Origin: Sphingomonas kaistensis
GTDB taxonomy: Bacteria; Pseudomonadota; Alphaproteobacteria; Sphingomonadales; Sphingomonadaceae
DNA length: 64,000 nt
Assembly (NCBI RefSeq): GCF_011927725.1
Contig: NZ_JAATJC010000001.1
Coordinates: forward strand, 1,495,001 to 1,559,000
Reading direction: 5' to 3'
Shown: in pieces, positions 16,901 to 25,129 of the stretch
Position numbering within the stretch: position 1 is the stretch's first letter
Layout: each line of letters begins with the position of its first letter
Program-made: the position numbers and the translations under genes
Notes under the pieces: generated by a model
The model's input: the letters and a program-made list of their open reading frames with translations, nothing else
The model's database searches: none
Told to the model about the DNA's origin: nothing

Positions 16901-18752
16901 CGCCACCGACAAGATCGCCGGTGGCCTCGGCACCGACGTGATCGAGCTCGACAACACCACCGGCGCCGTCGTCGGCACGGTCGACCTCGCCAACGTCACG
17001 GGCATCGACAGCTTCCGCATCCTCGCCAGCGGTAACCGTACGGCGGGTGTGGACACCGACAACAACGTCCTGACCTTCTCCTCGTCGGTCGGCGATGTCG
17101 TCACCAGCGTCACGCCGGTCAACATCGACGCCTCGGCTCTCACGGACGGCGACGACTCGCTCACCGTCGTGATCGCCTCCACCGTCACCGACAGCGACTT
17201 CTCGTTCAACATCACCGGCTCGGCGACCACCACCACGGTCGACAAGCAGAACGTGGGTATCAACAACAACATCAACTTCACTGGTGGTACCGGTGTCGAC
17301 ATCCTGCGGATTGCCGGTTCGGACGCTGGTTCGACGGTCATCTTCAACGGTGGTGCAGGCAACGACCAGATCATCCAGACCGGCGCGAGCGCCCTCACCG
17401 ACGACGGCTTCATCGGCCTGAGCTCGGTCGAGATCCTCGGTTCGGCGACGACGATCAACGCGGTCCTCGGTTCGCGCGCTTCGGCGGCGGGTATCGTCCG
17501 GATCAACGGCACTGCCGGTAATGATGTGGTCACCGTCGGTGCAGGCTTCACGACTGCGCTGCTGGTCAACCTGGGCGGCGGCAACGACAACATCAGCGCT
17601 CTGGCCTCGCCGGCGGCTCTGACGTTCGCTGCCAATGCGGCCGACTTCACCAACGCTGACGTCCTGATCGGTGGTACCGGTACGGGCGACGTTGCGGCCA
17701 TCACCGCGGGCGGCACTGCCGACCTGACCACGGTGACCAAGGTCGAGACGATCAACATCAACAACGTGATCACCGCCGGTGCCGAAAACACCGTCGTCAA
17801 CCTCGATCAGACCGCGGCGGAAGTGGACGGCTCCGTGCTGACCGTGAACGTCAACGGTTCGGAAGCGGGCGACTCGGTCACCCTCAACGGCGGCACCGTC
17901 ACCGAGAACATCACCTACAACGGTGGTGCGGGCGTCGACATCGTCACCACCGGCAGCGGTGCTGACATCGTCAACGGCAACGGTGGTGCTGACGTGATCG
18001 TGGTCGGCCTCGGCAACGACACCGTCAACGGCGGCGCCGGTGACGACGTCGTTCGCGGCCAGGGAGGCGACGACATCATCAACGGTGATGACGGCAACGA
18101 CAGCCTGTACGGCGACATCATCTTCGCCGACGTGGGCAACCTCGCTGCCTACAATGCGGCCGGTGGCGGTGCTGACACCATCAACGGCGGCATCGGTGAC
18201 GATCTGATCGTCGGCGGTCTCGGCAAGGACACCCTCACCGGCGGCGCCGGCGCGGACGTCTTCCGTTACTTCTCCGTCGAAGACAGCCGCTTCATCCAGA
18301 GCGCTGGCGCTCCGGTTGATGCCCGCGACGTCATCACCGACTTCGTGGCCGGCGTGGACAAGATCGACCTGACCCAGCTCGCCGCGGCGGCTGGCCAGAC
18401 GATCCGCTTCAACGGTGACTTCGGCACCTATGCCGAAGCGCAGGCTGCGGTCGGTTCGACTGCTGGCGACGGCTTCCTCGACGTGGCCTTCGTCCGCAAC
18501 CTTGGCGGTCAGTCGGTCCTGTTCGTCGATGTCGACAACAACGGTCAGCTGGACGGCAACGACCTGCAGATCATCATGACCAACGTCACCGGCACCCTGA
18601 CGGCGCCGGACGTCAACAACCCGCACCTGGTCACCGGTCCTGAAATGGCCGATGGTTCCTTCGCGGGCGCCGGCCAGTTCGGTCTTGCACTCGAGGATCA
18701 CTTCGGCGCGGTTCGCTACGCCGACATGTTCCAGTCGATGCACATCGCGTAA
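13986..18752 (+). CDS. giant RTX / S-layer-like beta-repeat protein (1588 aa)
   Basis: Probable surface-layer or matrix protein secreted through the type I system. The ATG at 13986 follows CAGGAG. Residues 1-125 are a beta-rich N-terminal domain without signal peptide. Residues about 135-255 match a Calx-beta domain (ending NDDVAV). The long centre is a Thr/Asn/Asp/Gly beta-strand repeat region with scattered NTGGGSDTI-type turns. RTX nonapeptides cluster near 1310-1390 (GGAGDDVVRGQGGDDIING and others), followed by GGLGKDTLTGGAGADVFRY and DVITDFVAGVDKIDL, the C-terminal module of serralysin-like and S-layer type I substrates. There is essentially no Cys. Codon use is extremely biased to AAC/GAC/ACC/GGC, as expected for a very highly expressed protein. 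The gene lies 89 bases after the adhesin and ends before a strong terminator. Confidence 0.88.
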   Translation: MARVTLSQAGEDVIVGGADVQVIGTSAGGEVITVVSGNIRLDPSFNQGGDTIVLPGDASDYTAYRAGGEVIFTSLDGTVTLRIPVGGNGTEIQFDGGDSRTLVFNSTTGQATLEGQALGTSSTSPTPLTPSGPAPLVNYDVTGSAASVAEGDTGTRQLVFTITLDRAVTAADGPVTLNYQTQNGTADSATDYVAAAGTVTFAVGQQVATVTVVVNSDTTPEANETLNLLLTGAKLRNGPETLVGTITNDDVAVSLTGSADNFTGSVNSDSFFAANTGLGAGDKISDGSTTDNDTFSLAVDATTANRNFGGFALTNIENVEVTNDSGAPVTLDLSSSTGIKSVASVNSSDTVVFDQLTSNATVIVDNVTGANANVEAIYQAAVTAGANTAVNVVINDTTANRVILGTVGAGNTGIETVNLQVTGTSTINRLATQLTTLNISGGGDVTLAEPLVNSVRVVDASTAGRVTVDFTNNDAAGTGVTFTGSNGGDIVRSGLAADTVSTGLGDDTVTDEGGNDVINTGGGSDTINLLGAGDVTINAGSEADTVNFAAGTFNGTDKVALGDGSDTLVVSQSTVEADYTNVSSAETLTVALNANTNLGSNGLGSLAQAAGISTVNLNVNGVGGGSDTLTATDYTVGLTVNLGGAVGSDTVLLGSGADVINTSSFDGSDNLQGNLGLDTINVTDGSTFVVGGQFGGIETINYASDGDGEDQVLLVTDANAPSAGNVLTVNAGSLAATEDFTFLSQGVAAYSVNVTTGAGNDQVYTDNGVADVISTGAGQDYLQIAGGDTANTGADIDNVFVFNGNNTVNAGDGNDFIGLAGTGNSTLNGEAGDDVFAIYNPANLTSGDTISGGAGNDQIDVSTGTYTDVQFTNVTGVETLRGFNGPVNVTLGLEAQDGGNGIRTVILQDGGADTLNASAYTFGLTVNSAGGNDVITTGSGDDIINLAGAGSVTVDTGAGNDRIRVSGTTSLDATDKIAGGLGTDVIELDNTTGAVVGTVDLANVTGIDSFRILASGNRTAGVDTDNNVLTFSSSVGDVVTSVTPVNIDASALTDGDDSLTVVIASTVTDSDFSFNITGSATTTTVDKQNVGINNNINFTGGTGVDILRIAGSDAGSTVIFNGGAGNDQIIQTGASALTDDGFIGLSSVEILGSATTINAVLGSRASAAGIVRINGTAGNDVVTVGAGFTTALLVNLGGGNDNISALASPAALTFAANAADFTNADVLIGGTGTGDVAAITAGGTADLTTVTKVETININNVITAGAENTVVNLDQTAAEVDGSVLTVNVNGSEAGDSVTLNGGTVTENITYNGGAGVDIVTTGSGADIVNGNGGADVIVVGLGNDTVNGGAGDDVVRGQGGDDIINGDDGNDSLYGDIIFADVGNLAAYNAAGGGADTINGGIGDDLIVGGLGKDTLTGGAGADVFRYFSVEDSRFIQSAGAPVDARDVITDFVAGVDKIDLTQLAAAAGQTIRFNGDFGTYAEAQAAVGSTAGDGFLDVAFVRNLGGQSVLFVDVDNNGQLDGNDLQIIMTNVTGTLTAPDVNNPHLVTGPEMADGSFAGAGQFGLALEDHFGAVRYADMFQSMHIA

Positions 18753-18779
18753 CAAGACCGAGCCAAGGCTCAGGAATTG

Positions 18780-18812
18780 GGGGTCCCTCGCATTAGCGGG
18801 GGGCCCCTTTTT
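18780..18812 (+). terminator. strong rho-independent terminator after the S-layer-like gene
   Basis: GGGGTCCCTCGC at 18780-18791 pairs over 12 positions (with G-U pairs) with GCGGGGGGCCCC at 18796-18807. The loop is ATTA, and the 3' arm is followed by five T. It ends the adhesin/RTX transcript 27 bases after its stop. Confidence 0.88.
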
Positions 18813-18834
18813 CTTGGGTGGGGGGAGTGAGAAA

Positions 18835-20373
18835 ATGTCGAGCTGGTCGCACGGCTACAATGTGTCCGCGGGCTACACCTACGGCTTCTACCGGGAGATG
18901 GCGCCCGACTGGATCGACTTCGCACTGGCCCTGCGCGGACTGGTCGCGCCGCGCCGATCGGCGGGCGCTCCCTTCCGCTATCTTGAATTGGGCTCGGGGC
19001 AGGGGTTCGGCCTGTGCCTGCTCGCCGCTGCCAATCCTGATGGCGACTTCCTCGGCATCGATTTCAGCCCGGAGCATGTCGCCCACGGAGCCTCCCTCGC
19101 GGACGAGCTTGGGCTCACCAACATCCGCTTCGTCGAGGGCGACTTCGCCGCACTCGGGGCGCACTGGCCGGTCGAGCATGGCGCTTTCGATTATATTGCG
19201 CTGCACGGCATCTATTCGTGGGTGCCGGAGGCCATCCGCCGCAGCCTGATCGCCATCCTCGCCGCGGCGGGCGCACCGGGCGCGGCGGTCTACGTGTCGT
19301 TCAACGCCATGCCGGGATGGGCCTCGTCCCTGCCGTTCCAGCACATGCTGCGGCTGATCGAGCGCGAAGGCGTGGCGAGGGGCATCGGCGCGGTCGAAAC
19401 CGGGCGCGCGCTGTTCGACCAGTTGAGCGCTGTCGAAAGCGGAGTGACCAAGGCGCTCCCCGAGCTTCGGACCCGAATCGAGAACACCCGCAATCAGCCC
19501 GAAGCCTATCTGGTCCAGGAGTATCTGCACGAAAACTGGCACCCCTTGTGGTGCTCGCAGGTGATGGGTGAGCTGGGCGGCGCCAAGCTCAGCCTCTCAG
19601 GCAGCGCCACGCTGGCCGAGAACTTCCTTCCCCAACTGCTCCCGGCGAACATGCAGGGCGTGCTGGCCGGGCACGACCGGCCGACCTTGCGCGAAGACCT
19701 CACCGACTGCCTCATCAACCAGACCTTCCGGCGCGACCTGTACGTGCGCGGTCCGCGCCGCCGTCACCCGGGCGAAAGCGCGTGGCAGGAGGAATTCCGA
19801 TTGTGGCGGATCAAGTGGTCCGATCTTCCGGAAACGATCGGGGTGACGACGGCGTTCGGCTCGGCCAGCCTGAAAGCAACCGAGATCGCCGCCATATTCG
19901 ACGCGATCGGCGAGGGGAGCTGTTCGCTTGCCGAGCTGGCGGCGTTGCCGGGGGTCGGGGCCGACCGGCATCTGTTGACACAGAAGCTGGTGCTGCTGGT
20001 GCATGGCGGATGGCTCGGCTGCTCGCGGGGCGAACCGGGCGGCGCCGGCATGGGCGCGGTCAACGCCAGGGTCGCCAGCCTTGCGGCAGTGGGCGCGCCC
20101 TATCGCAATCTTGCCGCCGCCAACCTCGGTTCGGCGATTGCGGTCGTCGACAGCGAGATACTGCTGTTCGACGCTTATTGCCAGAACCCGCGGCGGTTCG
20201 AGCAGGAAGCCGGCGCCATGCTGTCGGAGCGTCTCGCCCGGCTCGGCCGCAGGCTTGCCAAGGACGGCCAGCCGCTGACCGGTGACGCGGAAGCCGCGCA
20301 GGTCGAGCAGCAGGCGGCCACCTTCACATCAAGGACGCTGCCCGCGTGGCGCAGGCTTGGCATCACCGACTAG
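18835..20373 (+). CDS. class I SAM-dependent methyltransferase with methyltransferase-regulatory domain
   Basis: This 512-residue protein starts at ATG 18835; longer frames run back through the terminator into the RTX gene and are discarded. The SAM-binding motif I, YLELGSGQGFGLCLLA, lies at about residue 49. The acidic end of strand 2 follows in FLGIDFSPEHVAHG, and YIALHGIYSWVPEA is motif IV-like. The middle, from about residue 210, fits the predicted methyltransferase regulatory domain (VYVSFNAMPGW, then a helical region), and the C-terminal third is a winged-helix-like extension. The substrate is unknown. Its position directly after the S-layer-like gene suggests a surface polymer or protein, but it has its own transcription start because of the terminator. 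Confidence 0.8.
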   Translation: MSSWSHGYNVSAGYTYGFYREMAPDWIDFALALRGLVAPRRSAGAPFRYLELGSGQGFGLCLLAAANPDGDFLGIDFSPEHVAHGASLADELGLTNIRFVEGDFAALGAHWPVEHGAFDYIALHGIYSWVPEAIRRSLIAILAAAGAPGAAVYVSFNAMPGWASSLPFQHMLRLIEREGVARGIGAVETGRALFDQLSAVESGVTKALPELRTRIENTRNQPEAYLVQEYLHENWHPLWCSQVMGELGGAKLSLSGSATLAENFLPQLLPANMQGVLAGHDRPTLREDLTDCLINQTFRRDLYVRGPRRRHPGESAWQEEFRLWRIKWSDLPETIGVTTAFGSASLKATEIAAIFDAIGEGSCSLAELAALPGVGADRHLLTQKLVLLVHGGWLGCSRGEPGGAGMGAVNARVASLAAVGAPYRNLAAANLGSAIAVVDSEILLFDAYCQNPRRFEQEAGAMLSERLARLGRRLAKDGQPLTGDAEAAQVEQQAATFTSRTLPAWRRLGITD

Positions 20374-20380
20374 GGGACGG

Positions 20381-20626
20381 TCAGGCGGTCGGGACGACGT
20401 TCAGCGCGCCGCAGGTGCACTCGACCACAAGCCGCTGATCGGTCTGGATCTTCTGGTGAAAGGCCGCGGGGGAGGTACCGGTGGCGATGGCCTGTCCGCA
20501 GCCGCCGCAATTCAGGTCAGCTTCATCGCTTCCCGTCATTACCGGCAGCCGATTGGCGCGAATATGGGCGTCGGCGCCGGGGCGAACTTCCGAAATCGTC
20601 TCAAGGGTGATGCTGGTGTCGCTCAT
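20381..20626 (-). CDS. small zinc-ribbon-like protein (81 aa)
   Basis: This 81-residue protein contains CGGCGQAI and, 25 residues later, CTCGALNVV. That makes two close Cys pairs which could hold a zinc ion in a ribbon. It is preceded by GAAGGA at a good distance from the ATG at 20624-20626. Its stop is only 7 bases from the methyltransferase stop on the other strand. No signal peptide is present, so it is cytoplasmic. I cannot name a family or a partner. Confidence 0.65.
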   Translation of the reverse strand: MSDTSITLETISEVRPGADAHIRANRLPVMTGSDEADLNCGGCGQAIATGTSPAAFHQKIQTDQRLVVECTCGALNVVPTA

Positions 20627-20777
20627 TGCGATATCCTTCGGTATAAGCCTGCGCCTGGGTAGTCATCGATTGCCGAGCCGGTACAGCCGGTTAGCATTCG
20701 ATGGGGCGTATCGGCAGATGCCTTGGCCGAACGCCGGCAAGCTGGTCAAGCCTGCGGGCACCGACCGGGTGGGGAGG

Positions 20778-21755
20778 ATGAAGCGGTTGTTGTTGGGCAA
20801 GCTGGGACTGTCACCAAGTGCGGGTGGGCCTGCGGTCACCGGTGAGGCGCTGCCTCGCCGGACGCACAATGGCGCGCTGGTTGCGCTTGTCGCGGTGGCT
20901 GTCGGCGGCTTCCTGCTGGTCGACCCCGGCGCCAAGGACCGGGCGTGGGCCTCGCTGCCGCGTCCGGCGGCGGTGAAGCAGCCGGCCTTGCTGCAGATCA
21001 CGCCGGTCCAGGCCCTGGAGCGCGGCGTGCAGCCAAGCGCGCTTGGCGCTGCCCGGCCGTTCGAATTTGCCCCGATCGGCACCGGCGCCCGCGAGATGGC
21101 CGAGAAATGCCTCGCCCAGGCGGTTTATTACGAAGCCGGCTCCGAAAGCGAGGAGGGGCAGCGTGCAGTGGCGCAGGTGGTCCTGAACCGCGTTCGCCAT
21201 GCCGCCTTCCCCAATTCGGTGTGCGGCGTCGTCTACCAGGGGTCAGAGCGGACCACCGGTTGCCAGTTCACTTTCACCTGCGACGGGTCGCTGGCGCGGG
21301 TACCGTCGCGCTTCGGCTGGGAGCGGGCGATGGGCATTGCCCGCCGCGCGCTGGCCGGCGAGGTGTATGCGCCGGTCGGTCATGCGACCCATTACCATGC
21401 CAATTATGTGCTGCCCTACTGGGCCTCGAGCGTGGCGATGGTCGGTCAGGTCGGTACCCACATCTTCTACAGCTGGAAGGGGACGACCGGCAGCGCCGCC
21501 GCCTTTGGGCAGGCGTATAGCGGGCTTGAAGCGATCAAGGAGCGGGTGATCGCGCCCGTCACCGGCGAGGAGCCGACGCCCATCGAGATCGCGCAGAGCC
21601 TCGAAAATCCGGCGCTCACCGGCAAGGTGAAGGGGGTCGAGGCCCTGGAGGATCCGGGCAATGCCGACCTCCTCAATTACAAGGCGGCAGGCAATGGCGC
21701 CGCCAGCCTGCCGGACGAGACCGAGGTCAAGAAGGCCATCGCCTCCGCGCTGTAG
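20778..21755 (+). CDS. SleB-type cell wall hydrolase
   Basis: This 325-residue protein has one N-terminal membrane anchor (GALVALVAVAVGGFLLVDPG at about residues 33-52). The C-terminal half is a Hydrolase_2/SleB domain: MAEKCLAQAVYYEAGSESEE with the catalytic Glu in YYEAG, then VVLNRVRH and a Cys pair (VCGVVYQG...CQFTFTCDG). Such enzymes cleave peptidoglycan glycan strands as lytic transglycosylases or muramidases. ATG 20778 lies directly on GGGGAGG, which is too close. GTG 20769 or ATG 20718 are in-frame alternatives, so the start is uncertain. No operon partner is evident. Confidence 0.83.
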   Translation: MKRLLLGKLGLSPSAGGPAVTGEALPRRTHNGALVALVAVAVGGFLLVDPGAKDRAWASLPRPAAVKQPALLQITPVQALERGVQPSALGAARPFEFAPIGTGAREMAEKCLAQAVYYEAGSESEEGQRAVAQVVLNRVRHAAFPNSVCGVVYQGSERTTGCQFTFTCDGSLARVPSRFGWERAMGIARRALAGEVYAPVGHATHYHANYVLPYWASSVAMVGQVGTHIFYSWKGTTGSAAAFGQAYSGLEAIKERVIAPVTGEEPTPIEIAQSLENPALTGKVKGVEALEDPGNADLLNYKAAGNGAASLPDETEVKKAIASAL

Positions 21756-21880
21756 CGGCCGCCGGCGCCCCATCGGCACACAAGTTCATACGCCGGGCAC
21801 AGCCGTACACGGAGACGGCCACGCCACGCCGGGCTAAGCGCAGAAGGATGACGATTCCAAAGCTGCGAGGGCGTTAGGAC

Positions 21881-23356
21881 GTGGACCCGGTCGTTCGCCA
21901 AACCGAAGCGGGCCTGGTCCGCGGTGCCTGCAGCGAGGGCATCTGCTGCTTCCTTGGCATTCCCTACGCCGCCCCGCCGACGGGCGACCGCCGCTTTGCC
22001 GCGCCGCAGCCGGTCGAGCCGTGGCAGGGCGAGCGCGACGCCACCGATCCGGGACCGCCCGCACCGCACCGGATCCGTGACTTTCCCGCGATCGACGTGG
22101 TGCCCCTGGTCGGCCGCGGTGGGGAAGAGGGCGGCGACTATCTGCGCCTCAATATCTGGGCGCCCGAAGGCGGCGAGAAGCGCCCGGTGATGCTGTTCAT
22201 CCACGGCGGCGGCTTCGTCATCGGAAGCAAGGATGCCCCGGTCAGCAACGGCAGCGCCTTCGCCCGGTCGGGCGTGGTGTGCGTCGCGATCAACTATCGC
22301 CTCGGCATCGACGGCTTCCTGCCGATCGAGGGGGTACCGACCAACCTCGGTCTGCGCGACATGATCTTCGCCATGCAGTGGGTGCAGCGCAACATCGCGG
22401 CGTTCGGCGGCGACCCTGCCAATGTCACCATCTTCGGCGAGTCCGCGGGGGCGATGGCGGTTTCCAATCTCGTCGCCTCACCCCTGGCGCGCGGGCTGTT
22501 CCGCCGCGCCATCGTCCAGAGCGGCCACGGTGCGATGGTCCGCGACCTGCCGGTGGCCCGTCGCCTGACCGCCAAACTGGCGCGGATGCTGGGGATTGCG
22601 GCGACCCGCGAGGGCTTCGCCTCGGTTCCGTTCGACGCGGCGTGGAAGGCGATGGAGAAGCTGGCAAAGCCGTTCGCCCGCATCGACCTGCGCGATGCGT
22701 CGGGGCACGAGCCGGTGTTCGGGATCAGCCGCTTCATTCCGGTGTGGGGCGACGACGTGTTGCCGGAGAAGCCTATCGAACTTCTCAAGCAGGGTGCCGG
22801 CAAGGATATCGACCTGTTGATCGGCGCCAACGCCGACGAGATGAACCTCTATTTCGTGCCGACCGGCGTGAAAAGGAAGCTGCCGGGCTGGATGGCTTGG
22901 CTGATGCTGGGCAAGTCGCATCCGCGGCCCGCCGCCGTGCTCAAGGCCTATGGCGGCGCAGGGCGCAAGCCCGGCCAGGTGTTCACCGAGGCGCTGACCG
23001 ACCTGGTGTTCCGCTGGCCCGCCCGCCGCTTCGCCGAAGAGCATCAGGGACGCACCCACTTGTACGAGTTCGACTGGGGCTCGCCCGCGTGCGGCGGGGA
23101 GCTTGGGGCGTGCCACGGGATCGAGCTTCCGTTCGTATTCAAGACGCTCGACACGGCGTCGGGCGACAAGGGGCTAGCCGGGCAGCAGCCACCGCAGGAG
23201 CTTGCCGAGCGCGTGCACGCGACCTGGGTGCAGTTCGCCACCGACGGGAGCCTGCCGTGGCCGGAGTTCGAGCGCGACGGACGCGCGGTCCATCGGCTGA
23301 GCGAGGACGTCACGATCAAGGAGGTTCCGATGCCGGCGGCGCGTTTCCTGCCGTGA
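21881..23356 (+). CDS. type B carboxylesterase
   Basis: This 491-residue alpha/beta-hydrolase cleaves carboxylic esters. Family signs are FLGIPYAAPPTGDRRF near the N-terminus, the oxyanion loop FIHGGGF, the nucleophile elbow GESAGA with Ser188, an acid in ADEMN (Glu320) and the catalytic His412 in ACHGIELPF. No signal peptide is seen, so it is cytoplasmic, acting after uptake. The start is GTG 21881. Its stop overlaps the SDR start as GTGA, so the esterase, dehydrogenase and kinase are translated together. The physiological ester is unknown. The rest of the locus suggests a sugar- or hydroxyacid-containing compound (inference). Confidence 0.88.
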   Translation: MDPVVRQTEAGLVRGACSEGICCFLGIPYAAPPTGDRRFAAPQPVEPWQGERDATDPGPPAPHRIRDFPAIDVVPLVGRGGEEGGDYLRLNIWAPEGGEKRPVMLFIHGGGFVIGSKDAPVSNGSAFARSGVVCVAINYRLGIDGFLPIEGVPTNLGLRDMIFAMQWVQRNIAAFGGDPANVTIFGESAGAMAVSNLVASPLARGLFRRAIVQSGHGAMVRDLPVARRLTAKLARMLGIAATREGFASVPFDAAWKAMEKLAKPFARIDLRDASGHEPVFGISRFIPVWGDDVLPEKPIELLKQGAGKDIDLLIGANADEMNLYFVPTGVKRKLPGWMAWLMLGKSHPRPAAVLKAYGGAGRKPGQVFTEALTDLVFRWPARRFAEEHQGRTHLYEFDWGSPACGGELGACHGIELPFVFKTLDTASGDKGLAGQQPPQELAERVHATWVQFATDGSLPWPEFERDGRAVHRLSEDVTIKEVPMPAARFLP

Positions 23357-24129
23357 ATGCGATCGATCGGTTCCGGGTCGAAGGCCGGGTCGCCTTCGTC
23401 ACCGGCGGGGCGCAGGGCATCGGCCTTGCCAGCGCACGGGCACTGGGGGAGGCGGGGGCCACCGTGGTCATCGGCGACCTGAAGCAGCGGGCGATCGACA
23501 GCGCCTGTGCCGAACTGCGCGACGCCGGGATCGACGCGAGCGGCCACCTGCTCGACGTCACCGACCCCGCGAAGGTTTCCGATGTCGCCGAGGCGGTGGT
23601 CGCCCAGCACGGGCAGATCGACATCCTGGTCAACAATGCCGGCATCGCGCGCAGCGACACGCCGGCGGAGGAAGTCGCCGACGAGCATTGGCGCAATGTC
23701 CTCGACGTCAATCTGAACGGCACCTTCTGGTGCACGCGGGCCTTTGGCCGTCACATGCTGGCGGCAGGGCGGGGGGCGATCGTGAATGTCGGGTCGATGA
23801 GCGGATTCATCGTCAACCGCCCGCAGCCGCAAAGCTATTACAACGCATCCAAGGCCGCGGTGCACCAGCTGACCCGCAGCCTGGCGGCCGAGTGGGCGCC
23901 GCGCGGAGTTCGCGTCAACGCGGTTGCGCCGACCTATATTGCGACGCCCTTGAACGATTTCGCGGACAAGGAGAGCGAGATGTACCGGCGGTGGATCGAC
24001 GGAACGCCGATGGGGCGCCTCGGAACGCGTGAGGAGGTCGCTTCGGTGATCCTGTTCCTGGCCTCGGATGCGGCAAGTCTGATGACCGGCAGCATCGTGC
24101 TGGCCGACGGCGGATACAGCTGCTGGTGA
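23353..24129 (+). CDS. SDR-family NAD(P)-dependent oxidoreductase
   Basis: This is a 258-residue classical short-chain dehydrogenase. The cofactor loop TGGAQGIG is at 17-24, followed by an Asp at the end of strand 2 (VIGDLKQ) that favours NAD over NADP. NNAG follows strand 4, then the catalytic Ser in NVGSMSG and Y163-x-x-x-K167, and the C-terminal SIVLADGGYSCW ends the fold. The start is GTG 23353, overlapping the esterase stop. Its own stop overlaps the kinase GTG in another GTGA. It probably oxidises a hydroxyl of the compound freed by the esterase; the substrate cannot be read from the sequence. Confidence 0.9.
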   Translation: MNAIDRFRVEGRVAFVTGGAQGIGLASARALGEAGATVVIGDLKQRAIDSACAELRDAGIDASGHLLDVTDPAKVSDVAEAVVAQHGQIDILVNNAGIARSDTPAEEVADEHWRNVLDVNLNGTFWCTRAFGRHMLAAGRGAIVNVGSMSGFIVNRPQPQSYYNASKAAVHQLTRSLAAEWAPRGVRVNAVAPTYIATPLNDFADKESEMYRRWIDGTPMGRLGTREEVASVILFLASDAASLMTGSIVLADGGYSCW

Positions 24130-25010
24130 GCACGGCCACGCTGGTCGCCGGGATCGAGATCGGCGGCACCAAGTGCATCGCGATCCTCGGCCGCTCGCCC
24201 AGCGACATGGTCGAGGAAGTGCGCATCGACACCGGCGCACCCGGCGCCACGCTGGCAGCGCTGGAAGCGGTGCTGGAGCGGTGGCAGGCGGAGGCGGGCT
24301 TCGCCGCCGTCGGCGTTGCCAGCTTCGGACCCTTGCGGCTCGATCCGGGGGCCGCGGATTACGGCACGATCGTTTCCACACCCAAGCCCGGCTGGTCCGG
24401 TGTCGATGTGCTGCGCCGCTGGGAGCGGTTCGGGGTGCCGGTGGCGCTGCAGGTCGACGTCATCGGGGCAGCGCTGGCCGAGCAGCGCTGGGGCGCAGCG
24501 GAGGGCCTCCAGGACTTCACCTACATCACGGTCGGCACCGGAATCGGCGTTGGACCGATCATCGCCGGCAGCCCGGTTTCGGCCCGCGGTCACTGCGAGC
24601 TTGGCCATGCCCGCGTGCCGCGCTTGCCCGGCGATACGTGGCCCGGCGCCTGCCCGTTCCACGGCGATTGTGTCGAGGGCCTCGCCTCAGGCGCCGCGAT
24701 CGCCGCCCGTGCGGGAACGGCGCGCCCGGACGCGGGATGGGACGGGTGGACGAGCGTCGAGCATACGCTCGCCATGCTGCTGCACAATCTGCTGCTCGGG
24801 CTGCAGACGCGGCGGGTGCTGATCGGTGGCGGCGTCATGGAGGCCCGGCCGGCATTGTTGGGGGCGATCAGGGAGCGGATGCAAGCCAGCCTCGCCGGCT
24901 ATTACACCGCTGCAGACTTTGGCGATGACATCCTTCTGCCGCCCGCCCTCGGCCCCCGCGCTGGACCGCTCGGCGCCTTGGCGCTCGGCCTCGGCGCACT
25001 CCGCGCCTGA
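24126..25010 (+). CDS. ROK-family sugar kinase (fructokinase-like)
   Basis: This 294-residue protein phosphorylates a sugar, using ATP. It has the ROK phosphate-binding start GIEIGGTKCIAILG, the second ATP loop TVGTGIGVGP, and the zinc-site region HCELGHARVPR...CPFHGDCVEGLASG. That zinc pattern is of the fructokinase branch rather than the usual CxCGxxGC. Adenosine contacts would lie in VLIGGGVM. It is translationally coupled to the SDR gene (GTGA). A 119-base gap with operator-like repeats follows before the TonB receptor. Confidence 0.87.
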   Translation: MSTATLVAGIEIGGTKCIAILGRSPSDMVEEVRIDTGAPGATLAALEAVLERWQAEAGFAAVGVASFGPLRLDPGAADYGTIVSTPKPGWSGVDVLRRWERFGVPVALQVDVIGAALAEQRWGAAEGLQDFTYITVGTGIGVGPIIAGSPVSARGHCELGHARVPRLPGDTWPGACPFHGDCVEGLASGAAIAARAGTARPDAGWDGWTSVEHTLAMLLHNLLLGLQTRRVLIGGGVMEARPALLGAIRERMQASLAGYYTAADFGDDILLPPALGPRAGPLGALALGLGALRA

Positions 25011-25053
25011 GCACGCGCGGCAAAGCGGAAAATGCTTTCGGCAAAGCCGTCAT

Positions 25054-25093
25054 ACCTTTCAGATAGGTCGCAAGTCACGTAGACCTATCAGAT
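25054..25093. promoter_or_regulatory. candidate operator pair upstream of the TonB receptor
   Basis: ACCTTTCAGATAGGT at 25054-25068 is a near-palindrome that matches ACCTGTCAGATAGGT at 30030-30044 at 14 of 15 positions. A second partial copy, ACCTATCAGAT, is at 25083-25093. Read another way, GATAGGTC and GACCTATC form an inverted repeat around 12 bases. The first site is centred about 70 bases before the receptor ATG. The shared site points to a common regulator, most simply the locus GntR/FCD or AraC protein. Confidence 0.6.
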
Positions 25094-25129
25094 TGCTCGG
25101 GGGAGGCGCCGGGCTCTTTGGAGACGGTT

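Noticed and set aside
13983..18755. 1590-codon open frame on the minus strand across the whole RTX/S-layer-like gene
   Set aside because: It exists because the sense gene almost never uses TTA, CTA or TCA codons. Its translation is a Val/Asp/Arg/Gly mixture without domains, and the sense frame has clear Calx-beta and RTX motifs, a ribosome site and a terminator.
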